Assembly: GCF_000826685.1 (NCBI RefSeq) | Contig: NZ_JROO01000027.1 | Location: forward strand, 62,001-126,000 | Length of the DNA stretch: 64,000 nt | Source of the DNA: Streptomonospora alba | Lineage (GTDB): Bacteria; Actinomycetota; Actinomycetes; Streptosporangiales; Streptosporangiaceae | Reading direction: 5' to 3' | Part shown: positions 52,065 to 62,671 of the stretch, one piece after another | How the letters are laid out: each line of letters begins with the position of its first letter | Numbering within the stretch: position 1 is the first letter of the stretch | Translations under genes and position numbers: made by a program | Notes under the pieces: model-generated | Database searches by the model: none | What the model was told of the DNA's origin: nothing | What the model saw: the letters and a program-made list of their open reading frames with translations, nothing else

Positions 52065-52952
52065 TCAGGCCGCCTCGAAGACGACGATGGGCTTGGCGTG
52101 GTCGGGGCGGTCCTCGGCGAGGGCGACCACGGTGCCGTCGGGCGCGAACAGCCCGACGGGGCCGGGGCCGACTTCGCCGCGGGAGATGCGGTTGCCGTGG
52201 GCGATCCTGCGGACCTCGTCGGCGTTGAGCACGCGGACCGGAAACGCCGCCGCCACCGCCTGGGCCAGCGGCACGGCGGTGAACTCCTCGGCCAGCTGCT
52301 CCAGGGTGCGGGCCTGGGCGAGGTCGTAGGGTCCCACCCGGGTTCGGCGCAGCGCCGTGAGGTGCCCGCCCACGCCCAGTGCGGCGCCCAGGTCGCGGGC
52401 CAGCGCGCGGATGTAGGTGCCGCTGGAGCACGCGACGCGGGCGTCGAGGTCGACGAAGGTCCCGCCGGCGTCCTCGACGCGGCGGATGTCCTCCACCGCG
52501 AACTCCGAGACGGTGACCTCGCGGGCGGCCAGCTCGACCTCCTGCCCCGACCGCGCGGACTTGTAGGCGCGCTTGCCGTCCACCTTGATCGCGCTGACCT
52601 GCGGCGGGACCTGGCTGATGGTGCCGGTCAGCGCGGCGGCTCCGTCACGCACCGCCTCGTCTGTGACACCGGAGGCGTCGGCGCGCTCCCCCGGCTCGCC
52701 CTCGGCGTCGTCGGTGTTGGTCCCCAGCCCCAGCCGCAGCGTGGCCGTGTAGGTCTTCTCGGTGAGGGTGAGGTGCCCCAGCAGCTTGGTGCCCTTGCCG
52801 ATGCCGAGCACGAGCACCCCGGTGGCCATGGGGTCCAGCGTGCCGGCGTGGCCGACCTTGCGGGTGCCGGCGAGTCTGCGGGTGCGGGCGACCACGTCGT
52901 GGGAGGTCCAGTCGGCCGGCTTGTCGACGATCACGACGCCGCTGTCGGTCAT
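52065..52952 (-). CDS. truB: tRNA pseudouridine-55 synthase
   Basis: A 295-residue enzyme converting U55 of tRNAs to pseudouridine. KPADWTSHDVVARTRRL and GHAGTLDPMATGVL (catalytic Asp40) form the TruB core, with YTATLRLGLGTNTDDAEG and the insert VACSSGTYIRALARDLGAALG. The C-terminal PUA-like domain is shortened to the actinobacterial form. The ATG at 52952 follows GAGGAAA. A 109-bp gap separates it from rbfA. Confidence 0.96.
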   Translation of the reverse strand: MTDSGVVIVDKPADWTSHDVVARTRRLAGTRKVGHAGTLDPMATGVLVLGIGKGTKLLGHLTLTEKTYTATLRLGLGTNTDDAEGEPGERADASGVTDEAVRDGAAALTGTISQVPPQVSAIKVDGKRAYKSARSGQEVELAAREVTVSEFAVEDIRRVEDAGGTFVDLDARVACSSGTYIRALARDLGAALGVGGHLTALRRTRVGPYDLAQARTLEQLAEEFTAVPLAQAVAAAFPVRVLNADEVRRIAHGNRISRGEVGPGPVGLFAPDGTVVALAEDRPDHAKPIVVFEAA

Positions 52953-53061
52953 GGGGCTGGGGTTTCCTCGTCGGCACGGGACGCCTCCACCGGCCGGGCG
53001 GGCGGGGCCGCGCCGACGGCGGAGGCGTCGGGTCGGATGGGGGACGCGCGGCTGCGCGAGG

Positions 53062-53502
53062 TCAGTCTTCCTCGTCCTCGGGCTGCCGGGGCGTCTTGTA
53101 GGGATCGGGCTCGCCGGCCGGGGCGGCGTCGGTGGCGGCGCGCGCCACCTCGGCGTCGGAGCGGCGGGCCTGGTCCAGCAGCGACTCGATGTGGGCGGCG
53201 TTGCGCTGCACATCGTCGCTCTTGAACGTCAGGCTGGGCGTGTGCCGCAGGCCCGTCTGGCGGCCGACCTCGGTGCGGATGATGCCCTTGGCGCTTTCCA
53301 GGGCGGCGGCGGTACCGGCCTTCTCGTCGTCGGAGCCGAACACCGTGTAGTACACCGTGGCATCGCGCAGGTCGTTGGTGAGCCGCGCATCGGTCACGGT
53401 GATGAAGCCGAGGCGCGGGTCCTTGACCCGGCGCTCCAGCATCTCCGCCACGATCCGCTGGATACGGTCGGCGAGTTTGCGCGCTCGTGCGGCGTCAACC
53501 AT
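53062..53502 (-). CDS. rbfA: 30S ribosome-binding factor A
   Basis: A 146-residue 16S maturation factor. The KH-like fold is visible: ARKLADRIQRIVAEMLERRVKDPRLGFITVTDARLTNDLRDATVYYTVFG and GIIRTEVGRQTGLRHTPSLTF. An acidic C-terminal tail (QPEDEED) is typical in actinomycetes. It starts 5 bp after the YlxP stop. Confidence 0.95.
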   Translation of the reverse strand: MVDAARARKLADRIQRIVAEMLERRVKDPRLGFITVTDARLTNDLRDATVYYTVFGSDDEKAGTAAALESAKGIIRTEVGRQTGLRHTPSLTFKSDDVQRNAAHIESLLDQARRSDAEVARAATDAAPAGEPDPYKTPRQPEDEED

Positions 53503-53507
53503 GGTCT

Positions 53508-53804
53508 CTAGTCTTCCTCTGGGCTGAAGAGCCGCTGCCTCGCGGAGAGCAGCTCGACCTCGGGGCGCTCCGCGACGAGCTGCTCGCAGGTCTGGAGCAG
53601 GTGCGAACAGTGGGCGGCGGTTGCGGCCACGACGGCCACACCGATCTCGGACCTGCGGTACAGGTCCTGGTCGCCGGTCTCGGCGACCGAAGCGGAGCAC
53701 GCGCGCTGCAGGTCGGCCACGATGGGCCGCACTACCGAGCGCTTCTGCTTCAGGGAGCGCACGTCTCCGAGCAGGATGTCCAGCGTCAAGGCTCCGACGA
53801 ACAT
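53508..53804 (-). CDS. ylxP: DUF503 family protein (YlxP)
   Basis: 98 residues. MFVGALTLDILLGDVRSLKQKRSVVRPIVADLQRAC is the family's beta-alpha start, followed by RRSEIGVAVVAATAAHCSHLLQTCEQLV. Its position between infB and rbfA is conserved in Gram-positive bacteria. The function is not settled; an RNA or ribosome-assembly role is likely from context. ATG at 53804. Confidence 0.92.
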   Translation of the reverse strand: MFVGALTLDILLGDVRSLKQKRSVVRPIVADLQRACSASVAETGDQDLYRRSEIGVAVVAATAAHCSHLLQTCEQLVAERPEVELLSARQRLFSPEED

Positions 53805-53973
53805 GCGCTCACCCCGTGTGCCGCGCGCCGCGGATCGCGATTCAGATGTCATGTGGCGGCCGCATGACGGAGCGGCCGGACCGTTCGCAAGGAGGAACGG
53901 GCGGCTCCCCGGTCCGCGGACCCCCGGCCTGGACGACCGGGGGTCCGCGGCGAGGCGGGCCCGTGGGCGCGGA

Positions 53974-56900
53974 TTACTCGCGGGGCTTCTCGCGCATCTC
54001 GTAGGTCTCGATCGTGTCGCCCACGCGGACGTCGTTGTAGCCGACGCCGATACCGCACTCGAAGCCCTCGCGGACCTCGGTGGCATCGTCCTTGAACCGC
54101 TTGAGCGACTCGACGTTGAGGTTCTCGGAGATGACGATCCCCTCGCGGATGATCCGCGCCTTCGTGTTGCGCCGGATCGTGCCGCTGCGGACGATCGAGC
54201 CGGCGATGTTGCCGATCCGCGGGACCTTGAAGACCTCGCGGATCTCGGCGGAGCCGAGCTGGACCTCCTCGTAGATGGGCTTGAGGAGCCCCTTGACCGC
54301 CGCCTCCACTTCGTCGATCGCCTGGTAGATGACCGAGTAGTAGCGGATGTCTACGCCCATACGGTCGGCGAGCTGGCTGTTCTTGCCCTCGGGCCGAACG
54401 TTGAACCCGACGATGATCGCCCCGGCCGAGGCGGCCAGGTTGATGTCGTTCTGGGTGATCGCACCGACACCGCGGCCGATGACGCGGATGTCGACTTCCT
54501 CGCCGCCCGCGTCGATCTTGGACAGCGACTCCTCGAGCGCCTCGACCGACCCGGACATGTCGCCCTTGACGATCAGCAGCAGCTCGTTGCGCTCGCCCTC
54601 GGCCAGCGCGTCCTTCCAGGTGTCGATGGTGACCCTGCGGGTGGCGCGGCTCTGCTGGGCGAAGCGCTCGCGCGCCTCGCGCTGCTGGGCGATCTGGCGG
54701 GCGACCCGGTCGTCCTTGACGACCAGGAAGCTGTCGCCGGCGCTGGGCACGTTGGTCAGCCCCAGCACCTGCACCGGACGCGAAGGCTCGGCGCTCTTCA
54801 CGTTGGTGCCGTGCTCGTCCAGCATCGCCCGCACACGCCCGTAGGCGTCGCCGCAGACGATCGAGTCGCCGACGTTCAGCGTGCCGCGCTGCACCAGGAC
54901 CGTCGCCATGGAGCCGCGGCCGCGGTCGAGGTAGGCCTCGATCGCGAGCCCCTGGGCCTCCATGTCGGGGTTGGCCCGCAGGTCCAGCGCCGCATCGGAG
55001 GTCAGCACGACCGCTTCGAGCAGCGCATCCAGGTTCTCACCCTTCAGCGCCGAGATCTCGACGCACTGGACGTCGCCGCCGAGCTCCTCGGCGACCACGC
55101 CGTACTCGGTCAGCTGGGCGCGCACCCGCTGCGGGTCGGCCCCCTCGACGTCGAGCTTGTTGATCGCGACCACGATCGGGACGTCGGCCGCCTTGGCGTG
55201 GTCGATGGCCTCGGCCGTCTGCGGCTTGACGCCGTCGTCGGCCGCGACCACCAGCACGGCGATGTCGGTTGCCTGAGCACCGCGCGCACGCATGGCGGTG
55301 AAGGCCTCGTGGCCCGGGGTGTCGATGAAGGTGATCTTGCGATCCTCTTCGTCGACCACGGTGGAGACCTGGTAGGCGCCGATGTGCTGGGTGATGCCGC
55401 CGGCCTCGCCGCCGACCACGTTGGTGCTGCGGACGGTGTCCAGCAGCTTGGTCTTGCCGTGGTCGACGTGGCCCATGACGGTGACCACCGGCGGGCGCGG
55501 GCGCCGGTCGGCCTCGCCGCCGACGTCGCCGAACCCGATGGAGAAGGACTCCAGCAGCTCGCGGTCCTCGTCCTCGGGGCTGACGACCTCGACGGTGTAG
55601 CGCAGCTCGTCACCGAGCAGCTGCAGCACCTCGTCGCTCAGCGACTGCGTGGCCGTGACCATCTCGCCCAGGTGCATCAGCACCTGAACCAGCGACGCCG
55701 GGTTGACGCCGATCTTGTCGCCGAAGTCGGCCAGGGACGCCCCGCGCGACAGGCGGATGGTCTGCCCGTTGCCGCTGGGGATCTTCACGCCGCCGAAGGA
55801 CGGCGCCTGCATGTCGTTGAACTCTTGACGACGCTGCTTCTTCGACTTGCGCTGGCGCCCCGGACGACCGCCGGGACGGCCGAAGGCGCCTGCCGTGCCG
55901 CCGCCGCGGCCGCGACCGGCACCGGGACGACCGGCGAAACCGCCCGGACGACCGCCGCCACCGCCGCTGCCGGGACGTGAACCCGTGCCGGTGCCCGCAG
56001 GGGCGCCGCGACCGCGGCCGCCGCCACCACCGGCACCGCCGCCGGGGCGGCCGCCACCGCCGCCGCCGCCACGGCCGCCGGAAGGCGCCGGACGCGACGA
56101 GGGCATGTTCATCGGGCTGGGGCGCGGACCGGACGGACGGACGTTGGCCGGAGTCGGCCGGGGACCGCCGCCGCCGGGCGGACCCGGACGCGGCGCACCG
56201 CCGCGGTCACCGCCGCCGGAACGGGTGCCGGCGCCGCCCTGGCCACCCTGGCCCTGGCCGCCTTGACCGCCCTGGCCTTGGCCACCCTGGCCGCCCTGGC
56301 CGCCGCCCTGCTGACCCGAGCGCGGACCCGGACGCGGCGCGGGCTTGGAGCCCATGCCGGTGGCCGTGGAGGCGAACGGGTTGTTGCCGGGGCGCGGCCC
56401 GGTCTGGCGCGGCCCCGGACGCGGGGCCTTGCCGCCCTCGGACGAGGATGCGGGGCGCTCGCTCTTGTCGGAGCGGCTGCCGGGCTTCTCGGGCTTGGAC
56501 GGCTGGCGCGGACCGGGCTTGGGGCCCGGCTTGGGCGCGTTGCCCTTGGGCGGACCGGAGCCGGCGCCTGCACCGGAGCGCGGGGCGGACTGCGGCGCCT
56601 GCTCGCCGGCGCTCTCGGCCGCACCCGTGCTCTGGGCCTGGCCGGCGCTCGCGGTCGGGGCCGCACTGGCGGCCTGACCGGCGTCTGCGGCCTGACCGGC
56701 GTTCGCCGGCTCCTGGCGCGGACCGGGCTTGGGACCCGGCTTGGGCGCCGAGGGCCGCGCGGTGGACGTGGAGCCCGCCTCGGCCCCGTTCGCGGGGGCC
56801 TGCTGCGGGCGCGGCTTGCGCTCCCCGCCGCCGGACTGTCCCTGCCCGGACTCCTGCTGGGGACGCGACTCGCCGGAACCGTTGTTGAAAGCTTCCTTGA

Positions 56901-57036
56901 GACGACGAACGACGGGCGCCTCGATGGTCGATGACGCCGACCTGACGAATTCACCCATCTCGTTGAGCTTGGCCAGAACAGCCTTGCTCTCTACTCCGAA
57001 CTCTTTGGCGAGTTCGTATACCCGGACCTTGGCCAC
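53974..57036 (-). CDS. infB: Translation initiation factor IF-2
   Basis: A 1020-residue GTPase that positions fMet-tRNA on the 30S subunit. Residues 1-55 are the IF2_N helix domain ([26 protein letters not shown]). About 56-410 is a very Gly/Pro/Gln/Arg-rich linker including GGQGG repeats. The G domain starts near residue 520 ([23 protein letters not shown] near 625), followed by the beta-barrel domains and the C2 domain ending in [21 protein letters not shown]. The GTG at 57036 follows AGGAGA. A small hairpin (CGGTCCGG/CCGGACCG, 57051-57080) lies in the leader. The length is at the upper end for actinomycetes because of the linker. Confidence 0.97.
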   Translation of the reverse strand: MAKVRVYELAKEFGVESKAVLAKLNEMGEFVRSASSTIEAPVVRRLKEAFNNGSGESRPQQESGQGQSGGGERKPRPQQAPANGAEAGSTSTARPSAPKPGPKPGPRQEPANAGQAADAGQAASAAPTASAGQAQSTGAAESAGEQAPQSAPRSGAGAGSGPPKGNAPKPGPKPGPRQPSKPEKPGSRSDKSERPASSSEGGKAPRPGPRQTGPRPGNNPFASTATGMGSKPAPRPGPRSGQQGGGQGGQGGQGQGGQGGQGQGGQGGAGTRSGGGDRGGAPRPGPPGGGGPRPTPANVRPSGPRPSPMNMPSSRPAPSGGRGGGGGGGRPGGGAGGGGGRGRGAPAGTGTGSRPGSGGGGGRPGGFAGRPGAGRGRGGGTAGAFGRPGGRPGRQRKSKKQRRQEFNDMQAPSFGGVKIPSGNGQTIRLSRGASLADFGDKIGVNPASLVQVLMHLGEMVTATQSLSDEVLQLLGDELRYTVEVVSPEDEDRELLESFSIGFGDVGGEADRRPRPPVVTVMGHVDHGKTKLLDTVRSTNVVGGEAGGITQHIGAYQVSTVVDEEDRKITFIDTPGHEAFTAMRARGAQATDIAVLVVAADDGVKPQTAEAIDHAKAADVPIVVAINKLDVEGADPQRVRAQLTEYGVVAEELGGDVQCVEISALKGENLDALLEAVVLTSDAALDLRANPDMEAQGLAIEAYLDRGRGSMATVLVQRGTLNVGDSIVCGDAYGRVRAMLDEHGTNVKSAEPSRPVQVLGLTNVPSAGDSFLVVKDDRVARQIAQQREARERFAQQSRATRRVTIDTWKDALAEGERNELLLIVKGDMSGSVEALEESLSKIDAGGEEVDIRVIGRGVGAITQNDINLAASAGAIIVGFNVRPEGKNSQLADRMGVDIRYYSVIYQAIDEVEAAVKGLLKPIYEEVQLGSAEIREVFKVPRIGNIAGSIVRSGTIRRNTKARIIREGIVISENLNVESLKRFKDDATEVREGFECGIGVGYNDVRVGDTIETYEMREKPRE

Positions 57037-57251
57037 TGCTCTCCTCTACTCGGTCCGGGACATGGGCTTGTTCCGGACCGTCGCTAGCTTGACGTACTCA
57101 TCGCTGCGTACTCATCGAGCGCTCATCGCAATCTCGACCCGCTTCCTCGTCGTTACACAACAATGGGTCGGCCACGTCTTCCTGCCGACATGGCGAGACC
57201 CGCCGCCGTTACGGTCTTTGCAACCAACGGGGCGGCGTGATCATTCCAACC

Positions 57252-57566
57252 CTATCCGGATCCCGATGCGTCGCCAACGCGCGAAGCGGCGCCGAACAGG
57301 GCGTCGACGCGTGACGTGTCGAGGCTCTGCACGGTCCGAAACGCCCGCTGCCAGACCCTCCGCCGCTTCGCCGACTCCCGGCAATCGGGGTCCGTGTGCA
57401 GATACGCACCACGACCAGGCATGCGCCCGGCGGGGTCCGGCACCACTGCGCCGGAGTCGGCCACCAGCCGCATGAGGTCGGACTGAGCTGCCCGCGACCT
57501 GCACCCGACGCACGTGCGTACGGGCCGGGAGCGGCCGCGGCCCCCCATCCTAGCGTGTCGGCGCAT
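57252..57566 (-). CDS. ylxR: YlxR family RNA-binding protein (DUF448)
   Basis: 104 residues. [19 protein letters not shown] carries the family's CxxC and is followed by the [28 protein letters not shown] segment with the GRGA-Y signature. YlxR proteins bind nucleic acid and, in Bacillus, interact with RNase P (family knowledge). The first ATG at 57566 overlaps the nusA end by 17 bases; ATG at 57548 is an alternative. A 215-bp gap then leads to infB. Confidence 0.92.
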   Translation of the reverse strand: MRRHARMGGRGRSRPVRTCVGCRSRAAQSDLMRLVADSGAVVPDPAGRMPGRGAYLHTDPDCRESAKRRRVWQRAFRTVQSLDTSRVDALFGAASRVGDASGSG

Positions 57567-58602
57567 CTGCGTGCCCGGTGGGCCCTCCGGGCTCGTCCTC
57601 GGGCGAGGCGTCGATGACCGTCTCCTCGGGGTCGCCCGGATCGGAGTCGGAGCGGATGTCGATCCGCCATCCGGTCAGCCGGGCCGCCAGTCGGGCGTTC
57701 TGCCCCTCTTTGCCGATCGCCAGCGACTGCTGGTAGTCGGGAACGGTGACGCGAGCCACCTTTCCGGCCTCGTCGAGCACCTCGACGTCGCTGACGCGTG
57801 CGGGGGACAGCGCGTTGCCCACGAAGACGGCGGGGTCCTCGGAATGGTCGATGATGTCGATCTTCTCGCCGTTGAGCTCGGACATGACGTTGCGGACCCG
57901 GCTGCCCAGCGGGCCGATGCAGGCGCCCTTGGCGTTGACGCCGGACTTGTGGGAGTGCACCGCCATCTTGGTGCGGTGCCCGGCTTCACGGGCGATCGCC
58001 GAGATCTCCACCGTGCCGTCGGCGATCTCGGGCACTTCCAGCTCGAAGAGTTTGCGCACGAGGTGCGGATGGGTGCGCGAAAGCGTGACGGAGGGGCCGC
58101 GGTGGCCCTTGCGCACCTGGACCACATAGGCGCGCAACCGCTCCCCGTGGCCGTAGGTCTCGCCGGGCACCTGCTCCTGGGGCGGCAGGATCGCCTCGAC
58201 CTTGCCCAGGTCGACCAGCACGTTGCGCGGGTCCTTGCCCTGCTGGATCAGACCGGAGACGATCTCGTACTCGCGCCCGGCGAACTCTCCCAGGGTCAGT
58301 TCGTCCTCGGCGTCGCGCAGACGCTGCAGGATGACCTGCTTGGCGGTCGAGGTGGCGATGCGTCCGAAGCCGGTCGGCGTGGCGTCGTACTCGCCGACCT
58401 TCGTGCCGTTCTCATCGGTCTCGGCCGCCCACACGGTCACGTGCCCGCTGGTGCGGTCCAATTCGACGCGCGCGCGGACCTGGCTGCCCTCCTGGCGGTG
58501 GTAGGCGATCAGCAGAGCGTCCTCGATCGCCTTGACGACGAGGTCAACCGAGATGTCCTTCTCGCGCTCAAGACTGCGCAGGACACTCATATCGATATCC
58601 AC
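57550..58602 (-). CDS. nusA: Transcription termination/antitermination protein NusA
   Basis: 350 residues, the short actinobacterial form. The N-terminal domain binds RNA polymerase ([28 protein letters not shown]), the S1 domain follows at about 110-180, and two KH domains at about 190-330 ([25 protein letters not shown] and [24 protein letters not shown]). A short acidic/Pro tail ends the protein. The GTG at 58602 follows AGGGGGAG. It starts 12 bp after the rimP stop. Confidence 0.97.
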   Translation of the reverse strand: MDIDMSVLRSLEREKDISVDLVVKAIEDALLIAYHRQEGSQVRARVELDRTSGHVTVWAAETDENGTKVGEYDATPTGFGRIATSTAKQVILQRLRDAEDELTLGEFAGREYEIVSGLIQQGKDPRNVLVDLGKVEAILPPQEQVPGETYGHGERLRAYVVQVRKGHRGPSVTLSRTHPHLVRKLFELEVPEIADGTVEISAIAREAGHRTKMAVHSHKSGVNAKGACIGPLGSRVRNVMSELNGEKIDIIDHSEDPAVFVGNALSPARVSDVEVLDEAGKVARVTVPDYQQSLAIGKEGQNARLAARLTGWRIDIRSDSDPGDPEETVIDASPEDEPGGPTGHADAPTR

Positions 58603-58614
58603 GGGGCTCCCCCT

Positions 58615-59097
58615 CTAGTCCGCCGCATCTACGTCGGCTCCGCGGCGGAATTCCACCTGGATCTTGCCGCGCCCCAGGTCAGAATAGCCATAGGAGCGGT
58701 TCTGCCCGTCGATCTCCAAGGTGACACCGGAGTCGTCGGCGTCGGCCACGCGCCCTTCGACCTCGCCGCCGTCGGCGGTGGCGGCCCGCACGAGCCGACC
58801 GCGCGCACGCCGCCAGTGGCGGGGCTGGGTGAGCGGACGGTCGACTCCGGGGGAGGTCACCTCGAGGGTGTAGGCCGCTTTGCCCATGGCGTCGGAGCCG
58901 TCGAGCACCGCGGAGATCTCCTGGGTCACCTCGCCCACGGAGTCGAGGTCGACCCCCTCGTCGGAGTCGACGATGATCCGCAGCAGCCGGCGCTTGCCCG
59001 CCGGGGTGACCTCGACCGCCTCCAGCTCCAGACCGGCTTCGGCAAGCACGGGCTCCACCAGTTCGGCGAGACGGTCGTGGCGAGCCTGCGCGCTCAT
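58615..59097 (-). CDS. rimP: Ribosome maturation factor RimP
   Basis: 160 residues. LAELVEPVLAEAGLELEAVEVTPAGKRRLLRIIVDSDEGVDLDSVGEVTQEISAVLD and YTLEVTSPGVDRPLTQPRHWRRARGRLV are the hallmarks. It acts in late 30S assembly. It is the first gene of the rimP-nusA-ylxR-infB-ylxP-rbfA-truB-ribF series. The ATG at 59097 follows GAGGAT. Confidence 0.95.
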   Translation of the reverse strand: MSAQARHDRLAELVEPVLAEAGLELEAVEVTPAGKRRLLRIIVDSDEGVDLDSVGEVTQEISAVLDGSDAMGKAAYTLEVTSPGVDRPLTQPRHWRRARGRLVRAATADGGEVEGRVADADDSGVTLEIDGQNRSYGYSDLGRGKIQVEFRRGADVDAAD

Positions 59098-59551
59098 CGG
59101 TGATCCTCCTCGGCGAATTCCACCCGCGGAACCGGTGTCCGGGGCGGTCCAGCTATAGCTGTCGTCCACCGCTGGTCGCGGCGACGTCGTGTGATGTCAA
59201 GGGTATCCACTGTGGGCCCTTGCCCATGCCCGAACATCGGCCCTTGTCGGCGGACGCCCCGCACAGGCGGTGCCGACGTGGTCCTCCGACGGCGCCGAGC
59301 CGCCCGCGGGAGCGGCCCTCAGGGCCGGGACGCAGGCGAGCACGCGGCGCGCGGGACCGGCGGGGGCGAGGGGCGGCGGTGCACCTCGCGCACGCACGGC
59401 ACCGATCATGGAAAGATGGGGACCGATCCGCACCCCGGTGTCCGGGATGTCGGCGGCGTCCGCCGCGATCCCCGCAGGTGTGCGGCACCCCGCTGGCACG
59501 GCGAACGCATCTCATCCCGGCAGGACCGGGGCTTCCTGGTAAGGAGGGAAG
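59098..59551. promoter_or_regulatory. Divergent region between rimP and the lipoprotein gene
   Basis: 454 bp. It must hold the promoters of the long leftward translation operon and of the rightward pair. A TTGACA on the minus strand at 59195-59200 has no good -10 at normal spacing. Nothing else is recognised. Confidence 0.45.
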
Positions 59552-60064
59552 GTGGGCAACGACGACGGGGCCGTCAACCGCCGTACTGTCGTCGTCGGCG
59601 CGCTCGCGGGGATCGCGGCCGCGGCGCTGAGCGGCTGCCAGGGGCCCCGGTGGTACCCCAGCGAGATCAGCCCCGACGAGTACGTGCTGCGCTCGGCGAT
59701 CACCGAGAAGCGGCGCCTGATCAAGCGTTACGAGGCGAGCATCGCAGCCGGGGACGGCCCGGCCGACCTGCTGAAGCGGCTGGTGGGCCACCATCGCGAG
59801 CACGTCGCCGCGTTGCGCAAGCGGCTGCCCGAGCAGCCGGGGCGACCGCGCGGCGAGGAGAACGGGGAGGAGAGTCCCCGCCCCAGCCCGGCGCCCGTGG
59901 GCGACGGCCCGGTGCCGGTCGAGGATCTGCGTGTGGCCGAGCAGAGCGCCGCCGCTTCGCGCGCCCGCCAGCTCACCCGCCTGTCCGACACCGGTCTGGC
60001 GCAGCTCATCGCCGCCATAGGCGCCTGCGAGACCGGCCATGCCCGACTGCTCTCGGAGTCCTGA
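59552..60064 (+). CDS. Lipoprotein of unknown function
   Basis: A 170-residue protein beginning with a twin-Arg signal (NRRTVVVGALAGIAAAALSGCQ). The lipobox is LSGC, with the cysteine near residue 29. The mature part is mainly helical and rich in His/Arg/Glu (LKRLVGHHREHVAALRKRL), with a Pro/Glu-rich linker. The helical spacing resembles a ferritin-like bundle, which would match its coupled neighbour. Its stop overlaps the next start (TGATG). The same two-gene pair sits beside proS in mycobacteria (Rv2843-Rv2844 region, recalled from gene order). Confidence 0.8.
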   Translation: MGNDDGAVNRRTVVVGALAGIAAAALSGCQGPRWYPSEISPDEYVLRSAITEKRRLIKRYEASIAAGDGPADLLKRLVGHHREHVAALRKRLPEQPGRPRGEENGEESPRPSPAPVGDGPVPVEDLRVAEQSAAASRARQLTRLSDTGLAQLIAAIGACETGHARLLSES

Positions 60065-60549
60065 TGACCGCCACACCCGAGGACGCGCAGACGGCGACGC
60101 CCGACACGGGCGAGCCCGCAACCGTCCCCTCCCTGCAGGCTGCGCTGCGCGCAGAGCACGCCGCAGTCTACGCCTACACCTACATCGGCGCCCGGTCCGA
60201 CGACGAGCGGCGCGATCGCTGCTACGAGCACCTGGACGCCCACCGCGCCCAGCGCGACACGCTGCGGGTCGAGATCGGCGATCGCGGCACCAGCCCCCAG
60301 CCGGGCGCCGCCGCCTACGAGCTGCCTGAGAGCGACGGCGACGCGGACCTGGACGGCTACGCCCGGCGCGTGGAACGCCAGGCGGCGCAGGCCTATCTGG
60401 AACTGGCGGCCTCGCCCGACACGGCGGTACGGGACCTGGCCCTGCGCTCCCTGCAGGACGCGACGCTGCGCGGCATGGAGTGGGGCGGCGAGCTTGGTGT
60501 GTTCCCGGGATTTCCCGAGGGCGGGCCCCCGGCCCAGGCCGGCGGTTGA
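60064..60549 (+). CDS. Ferritin-like DUF4439 protein
   Basis: 161 residues. SLQAALRAEHAAVYAYTYIGAR is the DUF4439 entry helix, and the remaining helices carry repeated Glu/His positions (CYEHLDAHRAQRD, RVERQAAQAYLELAAS) as in a four-helix ferritin-like bundle. No complete diiron ExxH set is evident. The function is unknown. The ATG at 60064 overlaps the lipoprotein stop, so the two are coupled. It converges with proS. Confidence 0.88.
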   Translation: MTATPEDAQTATPDTGEPATVPSLQAALRAEHAAVYAYTYIGARSDDERRDRCYEHLDAHRAQRDTLRVEIGDRGTSPQPGAAAYELPESDGDADLDGYARRVERQAAQAYLELAASPDTAVRDLALRSLQDATLRGMEWGGELGVFPGFPEGGPPAQAGG

Positions 60550-60610
60550 CGACGCGTGCGGGGTCGGCGCGGCCGGGCCCGCCCGCGTCGCCCTGAACGC
60601 GTACTGCGGC

Positions 60611-62359
60611 TCAGCCCGCCGCGACGGCGGACGCCACGCGGTCGACGGCCTCCTCCAGGCCGATCTCCTCCTGCTCGCCCGAGGCTCGGTCGCGCAGCTC
60701 CAGCCGGCCCTCGGACAGCCCCTTGCCCACGATGAGGCAGGTGGGCACGCCCAGCAGCTCGGCGTCGGTGAACTTCACGCCGGGCGAGACGCCCTTGCGG
60801 TCGTCGACCAGCACCCGCACGCCACGCTGCTCCAGCTCCTCGGCGATGCGCAGCGCCACGTCGATCTGCTCGCCCTTGCCGGTGCCCACCACGTGCACGT
60901 CGGCGGGGGCCACCTCGCGCGGCCACACGACGCCCTTCTCGTCGTGGCACTGCTCGACGACCGCGGCGACCACCCGCGAGACGCCGATGCCGTAGGAGCC
61001 CATCGTGACGCGCTTGGGCTTGCCGTCGGCGCCCAGCGCGTCCAGCTCGAAGGCGTCGGTGTACTTGCGGCCGAGTTGGAAGATGTGGCCGATCTCGATG
61101 CCGCGGGCGGTGTAGAGGGTGCCCTGCCCGTCGGGCGAGGGGTCGCCCTCGCGGACGTCGGCGGCCTCGACGGTGCCGTCGGGGGTGAAGTCGCGCCCGC
61201 AGACGAGGTTCATCACGTGGTGGTCGGGCTTGTCGGCACCGGTGATCCAGGCCGTTCCCTCGACCACGCGGGGGTCCACGACGTAGCGCAGCTTGTTGGC
61301 GAGCAGCGCGTTGGGGCCGACGTAGCCCTTGACCAGGAACGGGTGGGCCTCGAAGTCGGCTTCGTCGAGGAGCTGGACCTCGGCCGGGTGCAGCGCGGCC
61401 TCCAGGCGCTTCATGTCGACCTCGCGGTCGCCGGGCACGCCTACGCCCATGACCTCCCAGTCCGCGGAGCCGGGCTCGCGCGTCTTGACCAGGACGTTCT
61501 TCAGGGTGTCGGCGGCGGTGAAGGTGCGCCCGAGGCCGGCGGCGTTGAAGAAGTCGACCAGCGTCTCGATGGTGGGGGTCTCGGGGGTGCGGTGCACCTG
61601 GGCCTCCGGCAGGCCCTCGACGGACCCGGCCGGCGGTGCTGGGGTGTGCACGGCCTCGACGTTGGCGGCGTAGTCGGACCCGGTGCTGCGGACGAAGGTG
61701 TCCTCGCCGGTGGGGGTCTCGGCCAGGAACTCCTCGGAGGCCGACCCGCCCATGGCGCCCGACTGCGCCGAGACCACCACGAAGCTCAGGCCCAGCCGCT
61801 CGAAGATCCGCACATAGGCCTCGCGGTGCAGGTCGTAGGAGCGCTGCAGGCCCTCGTCGTCGATGTCGAAGGAGTAGGAGTCCTTCATGTGGAACTCGCG
61901 GCCGCGCAGCACGCCGGCCCGGGGGCGGGCCTCGTCGCGGAACTTCTCCTGGATCTGGTACAGGACCACCGGGAAGTCCTTGTAGGAGCTGTACTCGCCC
62001 TTGACCAGCCAGGTGAACAGCTCCTCGTGGGTGGGGGTGAGCGCGTAGTCGGCGCCCTTGCGGTCCTTGAGCCGGAAGAGCGCGTCGCCGTACTCGGTCC
62101 AGCGGCCGGTGGCCTCGTAGTACTCGCTCGGCAGCAGTGTGGGCAGCAGCATCTCCTGCGCGCCGATGCGGCCCATCTCCTCGCGGATCACCGCGGCGAC
62201 GTTGTCGAGCACGAGCTTGCCCAGCGGCAGCCAGGAGTAGATGCCGGGCGCGGCACGGCGGACGTAGCCCCCGCGCGCCATCAGCCTGTGACTGGGCACC
62301 TCGGCGTCCGCCGGGTCCTCGCGCAGGGTGCGCAGGAACAGGGTCGACATCCGCAGCAC
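60611..62359 (-). CDS. proS: Prolyl-tRNA synthetase, bacterial type
   Basis: A 582-residue class II synthetase charging tRNA-Pro. Motif 1 is at the [24 protein letters not shown] region, motif 2 in [26 protein letters not shown], and motif 3 in [17 protein letters not shown]. Residues about 225-385 are the YbaK-like editing insert ([19 protein letters not shown] and following) that clears Ala-tRNA-Pro. The anticodon-binding domain is C-terminal. GTG at 62359 is preferred for GAGGAGT five bases upstream; ATG at 62350 is an alternative. Confidence 0.96.
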   Translation of the reverse strand: MLRMSTLFLRTLREDPADAEVPSHRLMARGGYVRRAAPGIYSWLPLGKLVLDNVAAVIREEMGRIGAQEMLLPTLLPSEYYEATGRWTEYGDALFRLKDRKGADYALTPTHEELFTWLVKGEYSSYKDFPVVLYQIQEKFRDEARPRAGVLRGREFHMKDSYSFDIDDEGLQRSYDLHREAYVRIFERLGLSFVVVSAQSGAMGGSASEEFLAETPTGEDTFVRSTGSDYAANVEAVHTPAPPAGSVEGLPEAQVHRTPETPTIETLVDFFNAAGLGRTFTAADTLKNVLVKTREPGSADWEVMGVGVPGDREVDMKRLEAALHPAEVQLLDEADFEAHPFLVKGYVGPNALLANKLRYVVDPRVVEGTAWITGADKPDHHVMNLVCGRDFTPDGTVEAADVREGDPSPDGQGTLYTARGIEIGHIFQLGRKYTDAFELDALGADGKPKRVTMGSYGIGVSRVVAAVVEQCHDEKGVVWPREVAPADVHVVGTGKGEQIDVALRIAEELEQRGVRVLVDDRKGVSPGVKFTDAELLGVPTCLIVGKGLSEGRLELRDRASGEQEEIGLEEAVDRVASAVAAG

Positions 62360-62671
62360 GGGCACTCCTCAAGTCGGTCGACAAGTCCAGTCGGATCCGC
62401 GAGCCGGTCCGGTCCACGGGATCCGGTCTCGGGTGATCCCTTCGAGATCCGCGGTCCGCGGAAGACGGGGCCGCCCGCCGCGGGCGATACTCAGAGGAGT
62501 TCCAGGCTAGCGCGCACGGCGCGCGCCCAGGCACCCCGAACGGCAGCAGGCCCATGCGATACGGGCGGGGCGGGCATGCCGCCCGCCGAGCGCCGGCGGC
62601 CCGCCCGGAGCCCGTACCGTTGGACACGGATCGGCACACGGCGAAACGGCAGGCGATCGGGCGGTATCGGC

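Noticed and set aside
53805-53973. Possible extra gene between ylxP and infB
   Set aside because: Only 169 bp, with no start/stop arrangement or motif; a longer YlxP start would add unrelated residues.
55860-56330. Tandem-looking GC repeats that might suggest a CRISPR or minisatellite
   Set aside because: They encode the Gly/Pro/Gln-rich linker of IF-2 in frame; there are no unique spacers of constant length.
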